A DNA stretch of 9,522 nucleotides from JBBIGV01 sp037447335 (GCA_037447335.1 JBBIGV010000095.1:1-9522), one strand, 5' to 3'; positions 1-6,805 are shown, numbered from the stretch's first letter. A program made the numbers and translations. The notes: generated by a model from the letters alone, not told the origin.

Positions 1-69
1 CCCCCCCCCCGAAAAAGTTAATAGTAGAATTTACAAACCTGCAATTTTATCCCACGGGTTTTATATGAT
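1..69 (+). repeat. Element B, copy 1 (3' part only, cut by window edge)
   Basis: The window opens with a run of at least 10 C followed by about 59 bases that align without gaps to 8667-8725 (offset 8656), with mismatches only at 56 and 67. The same tract precedes X3, so X1 also sits behind an element B whose 5' part lies outside the window. The C run is 10 or more here, 8 in copy 3, and interrupted by a T in copy 2. No coding function is visible. X1 starts about 70 bases downstream. Confidence 0.85.
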
Positions 70-125
70 GTGTTTATTTGAAGGATTTAATTTCTTTTCA
101 ATTAACTATATCATTCAAAAATTTT

Positions 126-131
126 AGGGAG
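126..131 (+). promoter_or_regulatory. Ribosome binding site that places the X1 start at 140
   Basis: AGGGAG lies 8 bases before the ATG at 140, matching the spacing seen at X2 (AAGGGAG at 5551-5557, ATG at 5566) and Y1 (AAGGA at 1390-1394, ATG at 1403). No comparable site precedes the in-frame ATG at 265. This is the main reason to put the true X1 start at 140 despite the frame break. Confidence 0.7.
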
Positions 132-139
132 TTACGAAA

Positions 140-153
140 ATGAAAAACTATTA
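140..153 (+). other. Frameshift site in the X1 signal-peptide coding region
   Basis: ATG is followed by five A and then CTATTA, giving a stop at the fifth codon (152-154). Six A would join the ATG to the long downstream frame, which is open from 106 but has no ATG, GTG or TTG before 265. The loss lies inside a homopolymer, so a sequencing or assembly error, a true inactivating deletion, or polymerase slippage on the A run all fit. The sequence alone cannot separate them. Confidence 0.75.
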
Positions 154-1314
154 ACAATCCTGGTTTTAATTTTTGCCAGTATATTTATTAAAGCACAGGA
201 GGGGGATGTTTCTGGCGAATTATCAATTGATGTTAAAAACAATCCACAGAATAAATCTGTATCAATGACGTTAGAATTGGTTAGCCCTGCATGCTGGGAT
301 GAAGATCATAATATAACCGAACTGTTTAATGGTGGAACGGTCGGTTTTGATAGTTTTTTAAATAGAGGATGGTTAGAATTTCATGTTTGTTGGTCAACAA
401 ATCCTCTGTTCTATTACAAGACATTTGGCTTAGGATTATACAAGATAACTGCAAAAGTTAATAATGTTGTCAAAGATCATTTCTTCATTGACTACCGGAC
501 TTCTGATCTCCCGGATGCTATTTGGAATACCCCTCCTCCCGGCTGTCAAATTGATTATGCATTGGATTTCGATGTTGCAGCAGAAAAATTTTATTTCCGC
601 AGCACTCAGAATGAATTTTCTGGGTATCACACTTTCTGGGATTTAAGACCTTGTGTTACGCTAATTACCGCCGGTTCGGAAAATTATTGGGGAAATGCTC
701 TCGCAGCTATTCCTGATAATAATAACAATCCGAGAATAGTTTGGGGTAAGTTCCCGGGCAACCCCGTTGGAAGTATTTCAGGTTACAAAATTTACAGATC
801 CGGTGAACATGCTCCGGGACAACAACCTGGCTCTTTCAGTCATCTTACGACAGTTAATTCCGATGCTTCCAGTTACATTGATAATACAGTTACAATGGGA
901 ACAGATTATAGTGCAAGAAGTTATTATGTTACCTGTGTGTATGACGGTGAAAGGGACGGGCTTTTGGAAACCGGTCCTACTAACACAGTTGAAGTAAGGC
1001 TTGAAATTCCACAAAAAAGTTCAGATGATAATTCTGATATTTTGGACAATTATTCTTACAGACTTCATCAGAACTATCCAAATCCATTTAATCCTTCAAC
1101 TGTTATCTCTTATCAAATACCCGCAGATAACTTTGTGACTCTAAAGGTATTTGATGTTTTAGGAAGAGAGGTAGCTGAGCTGGTAAATACCTACAAAGAA
1201 GCAGGGACTCATTCTGTTGAATTCAATGCTACGGATTTGCCGAGCGGAATTTATTTATACAGAATTCAGGTAGGCAACTACACCGAAACACAAAAATTAA
1301 TTTTACAGAAGTAG
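140..1314 (+). CDS. X1: secreted FnIII-like protein with T9SS type A sorting domain (frameshifted at start)
   Basis: The uninterrupted frame from ATG 265 encodes 349 residues, but the gene most likely starts at ATG 140. From there the frame reads M-K-N-Y-stop. With one extra A in the A5 run after the ATG it would read MKKLLTILVLIFASIFIKAQ, a clear signal peptide, and give 391 residues, close to the 388 of its paralogue X2. In restored numbering, a family-specific N-terminal domain containing a DYRTS-x-LP motif covers about 20-195. An FnIII-like domain (WGKFP, GYKIYRS, YYVTC, ETGPTNT) covers about 198-288. The T9SS sorting domain (NYPNPFNPST at 312, LKVFDVLGREV, LPSGIYLYR) covers about 308-391. 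It is probably exported to the periplasm by Sec and then across the outer membrane by T9SS. No catalytic motif is recognised and the substrate or partner is unknown. It pairs with Y1 downstream. If the missing base is real, the product lacks a signal peptide and the gene is inactive. Confidence 0.8.
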
Positions 1315-1331
1315 TTGCTGGTTTTCTAAAT

Positions 1332-1363
1332 GAAAGACTATCCCGGAATCGGGATAGTCTTTC
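1332..1363 (+). terminator. Perfect 14-bp hairpin between X1 and Y1
   Basis: GAAAGACTATCCCG pairs exactly with CGGGATAGTCTTTC around a GAAT loop, starting 18 bases after the X1 stop. There is no strong T run after it (CAAGTTTATTG follows), so it may be a weak terminator, an mRNA 3' stabiliser, or a REP-like palindrome rather than a classic intrinsic terminator. A different hairpin holds the same position between X2 and Y2. Confidence 0.6.
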
Positions 1364-1402
1364 AAGTTTATTGAATTTTAGTAAAGAAAAAGGAATTAGA
1401 TA

Positions 1403-2968
1403 ATGAAAACAATAGTTATATCATTATTATTTATTGGTTTAGCATATTCTCAGCAGCAGCAGCACATACCCTGGCCCTCTTTTGCTGATTCTCCTTGGCC
1501 AACAACTCGGGGTGATGCACAGGCAACCGGCAGGTCACAATATATTGGACCGAGAACCCCTAATGTTATCTGGCGAAAAGATATGCCTTTTGGAATTATA
1601 CACGGACCTGTTATAGGTTATAATGATGATCTTTTTGTTGGGACAAGAGCAATTAGTCCATCAGAAAAAAATTATTTTTATTCTATTAATAAGAACGGTA
1701 ATGATGTATGGACATTTCAAACTGAAGGAGGCAGACCAAACCTTGCTGGCGCTACAATAGCAAAAGATGGCACAATATTTTTTTCTTCTCTAGGTTATTT
1801 AAATTTGACTGGTGGAGGTATATATGCAATAAATCCTGATGGAACATTAAAATGGCGGAATGAAAAATTTGTTTATGGTGCTATTACAAGATTTATAGCT
1901 GTTGGAAAAGATTCTAATCTCTATTTACCATGGTTTGATACTCTATATATTCTTGAGGAACAATACGGAAATATTATAGATTCACTACCGGTACCTGATT
2001 TTGGAAATCACGAAATAGTTTTTTCTACAGGTGGTGATACAATTTATTATTTTGAAGGAAGGATAGGCACTCAAGATCCCCGTAAGCTTCACGCATTATC
2101 TTTAAATGGTGAACTTCTGTGGTCGGTTGAAGTTTTCCACAACTATGGAACACCTCTTGTTGATAATAATAATAGAATATATTTTTTTGGACATGATGCG
2201 GCAGGTATATATTTATACTCTTTTAATCCAGACGGAAATATTAATTGGAAATATCAATTAGATGACCATGAATTTTATGAAAATTATTCCTCACCTACAA
2301 TTGATATAAATGGAAACATAATATTCCCATCATCATTATATCTATCTAATAAAGACAGCGGATATATAACTTCAATAGACTATAACGGCAACCTGAATTG
2401 GAAAACAACTCTTGGTCACTACTGGAATGATGGCGCATTTATAAATTCTGGCTTAGTTAGTGATGCGGAAGGAAAAATATATTGTGGTTCGACTTTTGGA
2501 ACATATTTCTGGTGCCTTGACAGTAATGGGGAAATTCTCTGGAAATTAGACCTTGAAGGATATGAATATGATACTTCGCCTGCTATAAATTCTGACGGTA
2601 CTCTTTTTATAGGAACTCATCTAAGCATAACTTATCAGTTTCACGAAAGAAATTTAATAGCAGTAAGTGATGAAGGAATGTCAGTGGATGATAAAGAACA
2701 GGAAATGACTTTCCGACTTTATCAAAATTATCCAAACCCGTTTAACCCTGCCACGCATATAGATTTTGTATTAATGGAAAGAACAAATGTTATTGTAAAA
2801 GTATTTAATGCTTTAGGTCAGGAAGTTAAAACACTTGTTAATGAAGAAATGATACCGGGATATTATTCAAGAATATTTAATGGCAAAGATTTACCAAGCG
2901 GTGTATACTTTTACAGGTTAAATGCCGGCAGCTACTCCGAAACAAAGAAGATGATATTGCTGAGATAA
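1403..2968 (+). CDS. Y1: secreted PQQ-like beta-propeller protein with T9SS type A sorting domain
   Basis: This is a 521-residue protein with a 16-residue signal peptide ending AYS before a glutamine-rich stretch. A PWP-x3-D-x-PWP segment follows at about 24-33, then a beta-propeller at about 40-420. The blades show alternating motifs of PQQ/BamB-like propellers: GPVIGYNDDLFVGT, YAINPDGTLKW, YSFNPDGNINW, SIDYNGNLNW, WCLDSNGEILW and SPAINSDGTLFIGTH, about six or seven repeats. The last 84 residues are a T9SS sorting domain (NYPNPFNPA at 442, VKVFNALGQEV, LPSGVYFYR). It is expected to be surface-attached or released. Propellers of this type are usually binding or scaffold modules; the known calcium and PQQ ligands of quinoprotein dehydrogenases were not recognised, so enzyme activity should not be assumed. 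AAGGA at 1390-1394 supports the start. It follows X1 by 88 bases and is the paralogue of Y2, almost identical to it only at the 3' end. Confidence 0.88.
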   Translation: MKTIVISLLFIGLAYSQQQQHIPWPSFADSPWPTTRGDAQATGRSQYIGPRTPNVIWRKDMPFGIIHGPVIGYNDDLFVGTRAISPSEKNYFYSINKNGNDVWTFQTEGGRPNLAGATIAKDGTIFFSSLGYLNLTGGGIYAINPDGTLKWRNEKFVYGAITRFIAVGKDSNLYLPWFDTLYILEEQYGNIIDSLPVPDFGNHEIVFSTGGDTIYYFEGRIGTQDPRKLHALSLNGELLWSVEVFHNYGTPLVDNNNRIYFFGHDAAGIYLYSFNPDGNINWKYQLDDHEFYENYSSPTIDINGNIIFPSSLYLSNKDSGYITSIDYNGNLNWKTTLGHYWNDGAFINSGLVSDAEGKIYCGSTFGTYFWCLDSNGEILWKLDLEGYEYDTSPAINSDGTLFIGTHLSITYQFHERNLIAVSDEGMSVDDKEQEMTFRLYQNYPNPFNPATHIDFVLMERTNVIVKVFNALGQEVKTLVNEEMIPGYYSRIFNGKDLPSGVYFYRLNAGSYSETKKMILLR

Positions 2969-3086
2969 AGAATTCCAAACCCAACCACGCAGCACAGATT
3001 AAGCGAAGCTATTCGGGTGTCGTAATCTGTGCTGCGGCGGTTATACCGGAATTAATTTTTCTCTAATGAATTGATAATCCGGCATA
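2891..3086 (+). repeat. Element A, copy 1 (Y1 3' end plus downstream hairpins)
   Basis: Bases 2891-3036 align without gaps to 8306-8451 with about 9 mismatches by eye, crossing the Y stop codon without a change in similarity. Beyond the stop is a perfect 13-bp stem, CGCAGCACAGATT at 2988-3000 with its complement at 3024-3036, around a 23-base loop that holds a small AGC-GAA-GCT hairpin. A second, weaker stem joins TATACCGG (3042-3049) to CCGGCATA (3079-3086) with one mismatch. The position suits a transcript end, but there is no T run directly after the first stem. Confidence 0.85.
2988..3036 (+). terminator. Hairpin downstream of Y1, possible transcript 3' end
   Basis: A 13-bp perfect stem starts 20 bases after the Y1 stop and is conserved at the same distance after Y2 (8403-8451). 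The loop bases vary (AAG against AGG, TCGT against TTGA) while every stem pair is kept, which suggests selection on the structure or a very recent copy. It lacks a T tract, so a Rho-independent role is only possible. Its core, AGCACAGA with TCTGTGCT, recurs in the X2-Y2 hairpin. Confidence 0.5.
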
Positions 3087-3176
3087 ACTGATAAAACCAA
3101 ACATCTCTTCTGTTTCCTTTCCGATAATGTTTCGTTATCATACTCCCGGCTCAGAAAATTCCGCTTTTAATTTTTA

Positions 3177-3207
3177 TTTGTTGGTTGCTTCTTAAAACTA
3201 TATTTTG
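3177..3207 (+). promoter_or_regulatory. pduS: Candidate Bacteroidota-type promoter for pduST
   Basis: TTTG at 3177-3180 and a TATATTTTG element at 3199-3207, about 18 bases apart, resemble the Bacteroidota -33 TTTG and -7 TAnnTTTG pattern, with one extra T in the -7 box. Transcription would begin near 3214, leaving a leader of about 28 bases before the ATG at 3242. The region is A+T-rich, so a chance match is likely enough to keep confidence low. Confidence 0.25.
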
Positions 3208-3241
3208 CGATGAGCATTGTAAGTATATTATTTTTATATAT

Positions 3242-4552
3242 ATGTCTGTTCAGGAAAAAATATTAAAAGCAGGTGTAGTTGGAGCCGGCGGTGCAGGATT
3301 TCCCTCACACATAAAAGCTGCTTCAAAAGTGGAGTTTGTGATTGCAAACGGAGCCGAGTGTGAGCCGCTTATTCATAAAGACTACGAGCTTATGCTTCAC
3401 TTCCCCGAAGAAATTGCAGCCGGATTTGATCTGCTGATAAAAAATACTTCCGCAAAAAAAGGATTCTTCGGCATAAAAGAAAAAAATTCTGAAGCAGTTG
3501 CCGCTGTAAGAAAGCATCTTAATGGAAAATCTGATTTGACACTGCTCGGCGATTTCTATCCTTCAGGTGATGAGTTCGAGCTTGTATATGAAGCAACCGG
3601 CAGACTTATACCGCCCGCAGGTATTCCGCTTGACATCGGCTGTGTTGTCAATAATGTGGAAACTCTTTACAACATTGCTCTTGCGGAGAAAGATATCCCC
3701 GTAACCAAAAAGTTTATTTGTGTTGCCGGGGCGGTTAAAAATCCATCTTCCTTTTTTGTTCCGGTTGGAACCAGCTTTGAAGATGTTCTTAATTTTGCAG
3801 GTGGACCGACTGCCTGGGATTTTGGAATTTTTGTCGGTGGTGTTATGATGGGTCATCTTACTTTCAACTTAAATGAAGTTATTAAAAAAACAACCGCAGG
3901 ATTATTAGTGCTTCCTGCCGATCACTACCTTATAAAAAGAAAAAACCAGCCAGAACAAAACTGGCATCGCATTGGTAAATCGGCTTGCGACCAATGCAGC
4001 TACTGCACCGAGTTTTGTCCGAGGTATTTGCTTGGCTACCAGGTTGAACCGCATAAGGTAATGCGCTCGCTCGGATTTACAAAAACCGGCGCGGCTGTCT
4101 GGAATCAAATGGCAGAGCTTTGTTGTTCGTGCGGATTGTGCACGCTTTATGCCTGCCCTGAAGACCTTTATCCTAAAGAAGCATGCGACAAAGCCAAAGT
4201 TGAAATGAGGGAAGCAGGAATAAAATTCATTCAGCAGAAACCTGTTAAAGTTCACCCGATAAAAGAGGGGAGAAGAGTGCCGCTTTCACAACTGATCCGA
4301 AAGTTAAAACTTCACGATTATGATGTTGAAGCGCCTTTCAATCCGGCTAAAATTTCTGTTAAGAAGGTCAGAATACCGCTTCAGCAGCATATAGGAAAAC
4401 CGGCTCAGCCAATTGTTAAAGCAGGAATAATCGTGGAGAAAGGACAAATGATCGGCAAAGTTCCCGATGGTGAATTGGGCGCAAACATTCACGCATCAAT
4501 AAGCGGTAAGGCTGCAGAGATAACCCCTGAAAGTATTTATATAGAATCTTAA
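3242..4552 (+). CDS. pduS: PduS-like microcompartment flavoprotein/Fe-S reductase
   Basis: The protein is 436 residues, similar to enterobacterial PduS (about 451). In order it shows an N-terminal glycine-rich GVVGAGGAGFPSH motif (11-23) and NGAECEP (36-42), shared with the flavin/NADH-binding RnfC and complex I NuoF families. An SLBB-type domain lies around 156-205. Two [4Fe-4S] motifs follow: C249-x2-C252-x2-C255-x3-C259-P, and C294 (or C295), C297, C300, C305-P. A C-terminal RnfC-type sandwich domain occupies about 370-436. PduS is known as a cob(II)alamin reductase and proposed electron carrier in propanediol-type microcompartments, and it binds PduT, which is encoded 10 bases downstream. 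I chose ATG 3242 over an upstream TTG at 3185: the extra 19 residues are hydrophobic and unlike the family, whose members begin just before the glycine-rich motif. Only a weak ribosome site is visible. RnfC is the main alternative, but the pduT neighbour favours PduS. Confidence 0.92.
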   Translation: MSVQEKILKAGVVGAGGAGFPSHIKAASKVEFVIANGAECEPLIHKDYELMLHFPEEIAAGFDLLIKNTSAKKGFFGIKEKNSEAVAAVRKHLNGKSDLTLLGDFYPSGDEFELVYEATGRLIPPAGIPLDIGCVVNNVETLYNIALAEKDIPVTKKFICVAGAVKNPSSFFVPVGTSFEDVLNFAGGPTAWDFGIFVGGVMMGHLTFNLNEVIKKTTAGLLVLPADHYLIKRKNQPEQNWHRIGKSACDQCSYCTEFCPRYLLGYQVEPHKVMRSLGFTKTGAAVWNQMAELCCSCGLCTLYACPEDLYPKEACDKAKVEMREAGIKFIQQKPVKVHPIKEGRRVPLSQLIRKLKLHDYDVEAPFNPAKISVKKVRIPLQQHIGKPAQPIVKAGIIVEKGQMIGKVPDGELGANIHASISGKAAEITPESIYIES

Positions 4553-4562
4553 TGGAGTTGTA

Positions 4563-5117
4563 ATGATAACAAAAAATTCAATAGGACTGATTGAACTGGG
4601 CAGCATTGCATCGGGAATACAGGCGGCAGACCTTATGCTGAAAACTTCTGAAGTTGAGCTAATGCTTTCACGAACTATTTGTTCCGGGAAGTATATGACA
4701 CTGATTGCCGGCGATGTTGCAGCAGTTACCTCTGCTGTAGAAAATGCAATTAATACCATTGGCTTTGGCGTAATTGATCATTTTGTAATACCTAATGTTC
4801 ATCATACAATTTTTCCGGCTATTGCAGGGCACAACAATGTTCAGATGCTTGAATCGCTCGGGATAGTTGAGTCCTATTCGGTTGCATCATTGATAGAAGC
4901 AGCCGATGCGGCAGTAAAAGCAGCAAAGGTTCAGCTTGTTGAGCTGCGTCTTGCTATGGCGCTTGGCGGGAAGGCGTTCTTTAGTATAACGGGAGAGGTT
5001 GCCGCCGTTACAAGCGCTGTTGAAGCAGGTGCGCACATTGTTTCTGAAAAGGGGCTGCTCGTCAATAAAGTGATCATTGCCAATCCAAGGCAGGAACTTT
5101 TATCTGAGATGATTTGA
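4563..5117 (+). CDS. pduT: PduT-like tandem-BMC-domain microcompartment shell protein
   Basis: The 184-residue length equals that of Salmonella PduT as I recall it. Two BMC domains lie in tandem at about 5-88 (IGLIELGSIASGIQAAD) and 97-180 (GIVESYSVASLIEAADAA), which assemble as a trimeric pseudo-hexagonal shell tile. Cys40 in the SRTICSGK segment aligns with PduT Cys38, the residue from which three subunits hold a [4Fe-4S] cluster at the central pore, so the electron-conducting pore appears to be kept. Both halves contain a near-identical G-(D/E)-VAAVTSAVE segment, encoded by clearly different codons, so the similarity is at protein level. GGAG at 4554-4557 precedes the ATG and the gap to pduS is 10 bases, so the two are very likely co-transcribed. 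No other shell protein or cargo enzyme is in view; the tile must work with a shell encoded elsewhere. Confidence 0.95.
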   Translation: MITKNSIGLIELGSIASGIQAADLMLKTSEVELMLSRTICSGKYMTLIAGDVAAVTSAVENAINTIGFGVIDHFVIPNVHHTIFPAIAGHNNVQMLESLGIVESYSVASLIEAADAAVKAAKVQLVELRLAMALGGKAFFSITGEVAAVTSAVEAGAHIVSEKGLLVNKVIIANPRQELLSEMI

Positions 5118-5178
5118 GAATGATTTTATTACGTTAAAAGAAAATTTTAATTGGAATTTCAGGATTGAATTCAAATAG

Positions 5179-5291
5179 GCTGACCAAAATGTAGTGCGAT
5201 ATTCAATTTCGCCCATTTACTTTCACAGATAATCTTTCGTTCACATAAATTTTTCATACTAAATCAAATCTTAATTTTGCTTTTGGTCAGC
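5179..5291. repeat. 11-bp perfect inverted repeat bounding 113 bp
   Basis: GCTGACCAAAA at 5179-5189 is the exact reverse complement of TTTTGGTCAGC at 5281-5291. The 91 bases between are A+T-rich with no open frame of note. The outline resembles a small non-autonomous insertion element or a relic, but I see no target-site duplication directly outside the arms and no second copy in the window. It could also act as a long-range stem at the end of the pduST transcript. Confidence 0.5.
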
Positions 5292-5308
5292 TTCTGAAGG
5301 GGCACAAG

Positions 5309-5454
5309 CGATTTTTATTGCATTTTAAAATGCAATAATTTATGTTTGCCCTGTGCAGGGTCTGATGAAAAATTTATTTTACATATTGCCGTTGGTAAGT
5401 GTTCATCCGGGTGGTGAGACGGCTGAAGTCTGTACCACCCTCCCCGCAAAAGTT
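5309..5454 (+). repeat. Element B, copy 2 (three nested palindromes upstream of X2)
   Basis: The first 132 bases (5309-5440) are identical by eye to 8530-8661, and the match continues to 5454 with two mismatches. It contains a 24-bp gapless palindrome at 5315-5338 centred on TTTTAAAA. CCCTG-TG-CAGGG lies at 5349-5360. A composite stem at 5409-5440 pairs GGGTGGT with ACCACCC, with an inner AGAC/GTCT stem. Such order suggests a structured RNA leader, a REP-like element or a small mobile repeat. It ends about 112 bases before the X2 start. A GTG-started frame across the equivalent copy 3 is not considered a gene. Confidence 0.9.
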
Positions 5455-5565
5455 CGGGAAAATATCTTTCATTACTACAATACTACCCAACAGGTTTTAC
5501 TTAGCTAAAAGAAATCATCATCTAAGTAATAACTTTTTATTTTAATATTAAAGGGAGTATTATTA

Positions 5566-6732
5566 ATGAAACATATATTGATTTCAATATTTATGATGGC
5601 GTCTTTTTATAGCGCTGATTTATTCTCACAGGAACAAGAATTGATTCCCGGTGAAGTACATATTGCTTTTGTTAATCTGCCTGGCACGTGGTCATTTACA
5701 ATTAAGACCAACTCTGTTGGCACTGTTTGGGATCACGATCACTACATCACAACAGATTATCCTGGTGGCGATAATTATTATGATCAGAATTGTGCCCTGT
5801 GTTGGCATGCTTCTGCACTTTCATGGTTTTACCCACCCCACGAACCAGTTCTCTCATTAGGACTATATGAAATTGCCGTTTGGGAAGGACCGTTCAAAAG
5901 AGCATGGTTCTATCTGGATTACAGAACTTCTCATTTACCATCGGCATCAAACTATAACCTTGATTTGAAACTTGACTATGATGTTACTAACAAAACCCTG
6001 GATTTTGTTAAACCACCATTGGGTAGTGTATCTAATGGAAGTTATTATGCTATTTGGGACCTCGTTCAGGGTATCAAGCACTACACTTCAGGATTGGAGG
6101 ATTATTGGGATAATGCTTTGGCAATTGTTGCCAATACCGACAACCATCCTTTGCTATTGTGGGGACCATATTCTGCCTCCAGTACGCCTGTAGGTACTAT
6201 AGTTGGAAACAAAATCTACAGATCTGCTGGTCATCCTCCCGGCCAACCGGGTAATTTTACTGCAATCGAAACTGTTGGGGCAAGCGTTTATCAATTCATT
6301 GATGAATCTGCATTAGTTGGAACCGGGTATGAAGCGAATAGTTATTATGTTACTTGTGTTGTTGAAGGTGCATCTAAAAGACTCTTTGAAACGGGACCAA
6401 CAAATACTTTTGAAGTAAGACTTATAGATCCAAAAAAAAGAGGCAATAATAAAACTCTATATATACCTATTGAATTTGCCCTACATCAAAACTATCCTAA
6501 CCCGTTCAATCCATCAACAGTGATTAGTTACACACTGCCTGTTTTCAGTAAAGCAACACTAAAAGTGTTCGACGCTTTAGGACGTGAAGTAGCTCTGCTT
6601 GTTGATGAGTATAAGGATGCCGGGTTACATCTTGTAAACTTTGATGCTTCCTCTTTGCCAAGTGGAGTTTACTTATACCGGATTCAAATGGGTAGTCATG
6701 TTGAAGCACGAAAATTAATCCTTCAGAAATAA
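5566..6732 (+). CDS. X2: secreted FnIII-like protein with T9SS type A sorting domain
   Basis: The 388-residue protein has a signal peptide of about 21 residues (cleavage after LFS). A family-specific domain follows to about residue 190, including a C-x2-CW pair and the DYRTSHLP motif shared with X1. An FnIII-like region at about 193-285 carries LLLWGPY, NKIYRS, YYVTCV and ETGPTNT. The T9SS sorting domain at about 305-388 has NYPNPFNPST at 309, LKVFDALGREV and LPSGVYLYR. The product is predicted to be exported by Sec and then T9SS. It is clearly paralogous to X1 and X3, but diverged throughout the N-terminal domain, where alignment relies on short blocks such as DYR, YWDNALA and the WG-x-(Y/F) and IYRS motifs. 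AAGGGAG 8 bases upstream supports the start. Y2 follows after a hairpin. The function is unknown; surface adhesion or complex formation with Y2 is only a guess. Confidence 0.88.
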   Translation: MKHILISIFMMASFYSADLFSQEQELIPGEVHIAFVNLPGTWSFTIKTNSVGTVWDHDHYITTDYPGGDNYYDQNCALCWHASALSWFYPPHEPVLSLGLYEIAVWEGPFKRAWFYLDYRTSHLPSASNYNLDLKLDYDVTNKTLDFVKPPLGSVSNGSYYAIWDLVQGIKHYTSGLEDYWDNALAIVANTDNHPLLLWGPYSASSTPVGTIVGNKIYRSAGHPPGQPGNFTAIETVGASVYQFIDESALVGTGYEANSYYVTCVVEGASKRLFETGPTNTFEVRLIDPKKRGNNKTLYIPIEFALHQNYPNPFNPSTVISYTLPVFSKATLKVFDALGREVALLVDEYKDAGLHLVNFDASSLPSGVYLYRIQMGSHVEARKLILQK

Positions 6733-6776
6733 AGAAAATCAGATGATGAGCAGGCAGATATAAAATATTCTTCTAT

Positions 6777-6805
6777 TGTAGCACAGACAAAAAGTCTGTG
6801 CTACA
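6777..6805 (+). terminator. Perfect 12-bp hairpin between X2 and Y2
   Basis: TGTAGCACAGAC pairs exactly with GTCTGTGCTACA around an AAAAA loop, 44 bases after the X2 stop. No T run follows. It holds the same place as the X1-Y1 hairpin but has a different sequence, and shares its AGCACAGA core with the stems after Y1 and Y2. It could trim X-to-Y readthrough, protect the X mRNA, or be a REP-like repeat. Confidence 0.55.

Larger units (their letters stand above)
5118..5565. other. 448-base intergenic region between pduT and X2
   Basis: It holds, in order, an A+T-rich spacer after pduT, a 113-bp segment bounded by 11-bp inverted repeats (5179-5291), element B copy 2 (5309-5454), and about 110 bases leading to X2 with a ribosome site, AAGGGAG, at 5551-5557. 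No convincing gene or clear pduST terminator was found. Confidence 0.8.

Noticed and set aside
778..1014. 78-codon minus-strand frame inside X1
   Set aside because: It lies opposite the FnIII-coding region of X1, with no independent support.
3185..3241. Upstream TTG start extending PduS by 19 residues
   Set aside because: The extension is hydrophobic and unlike the family's N terminus, has no good ribosome site, and would overlap the likely promoter; ATG 3242 places the glycine-rich motif where the family has it.
3563..3856. 97-codon minus-strand frame opposite pduS
   Set aside because: A shadow of the SLBB-coding part of pduS, with no motif and no ribosome site noticed.
3905..4255. 116-codon minus-strand frame opposite pduS
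   Set aside because: It lies wholly within pduS, whose + strand frame carries both Fe-S motifs; the opposite frame has no recognisable features.
3242..4552. RnfC subunit of an Rnf complex
   Set aside because: The domain plan is shared, but no other rnf genes are adjacent and a clear PduT follows by 10 bases, so PduS fits better.
4496..4759. 87-codon minus-strand frame across the pduS-pduT junction
   Set aside because: It overlaps two well-supported + strand genes and has low-complexity serine/isoleucine content typical of a shadow frame.
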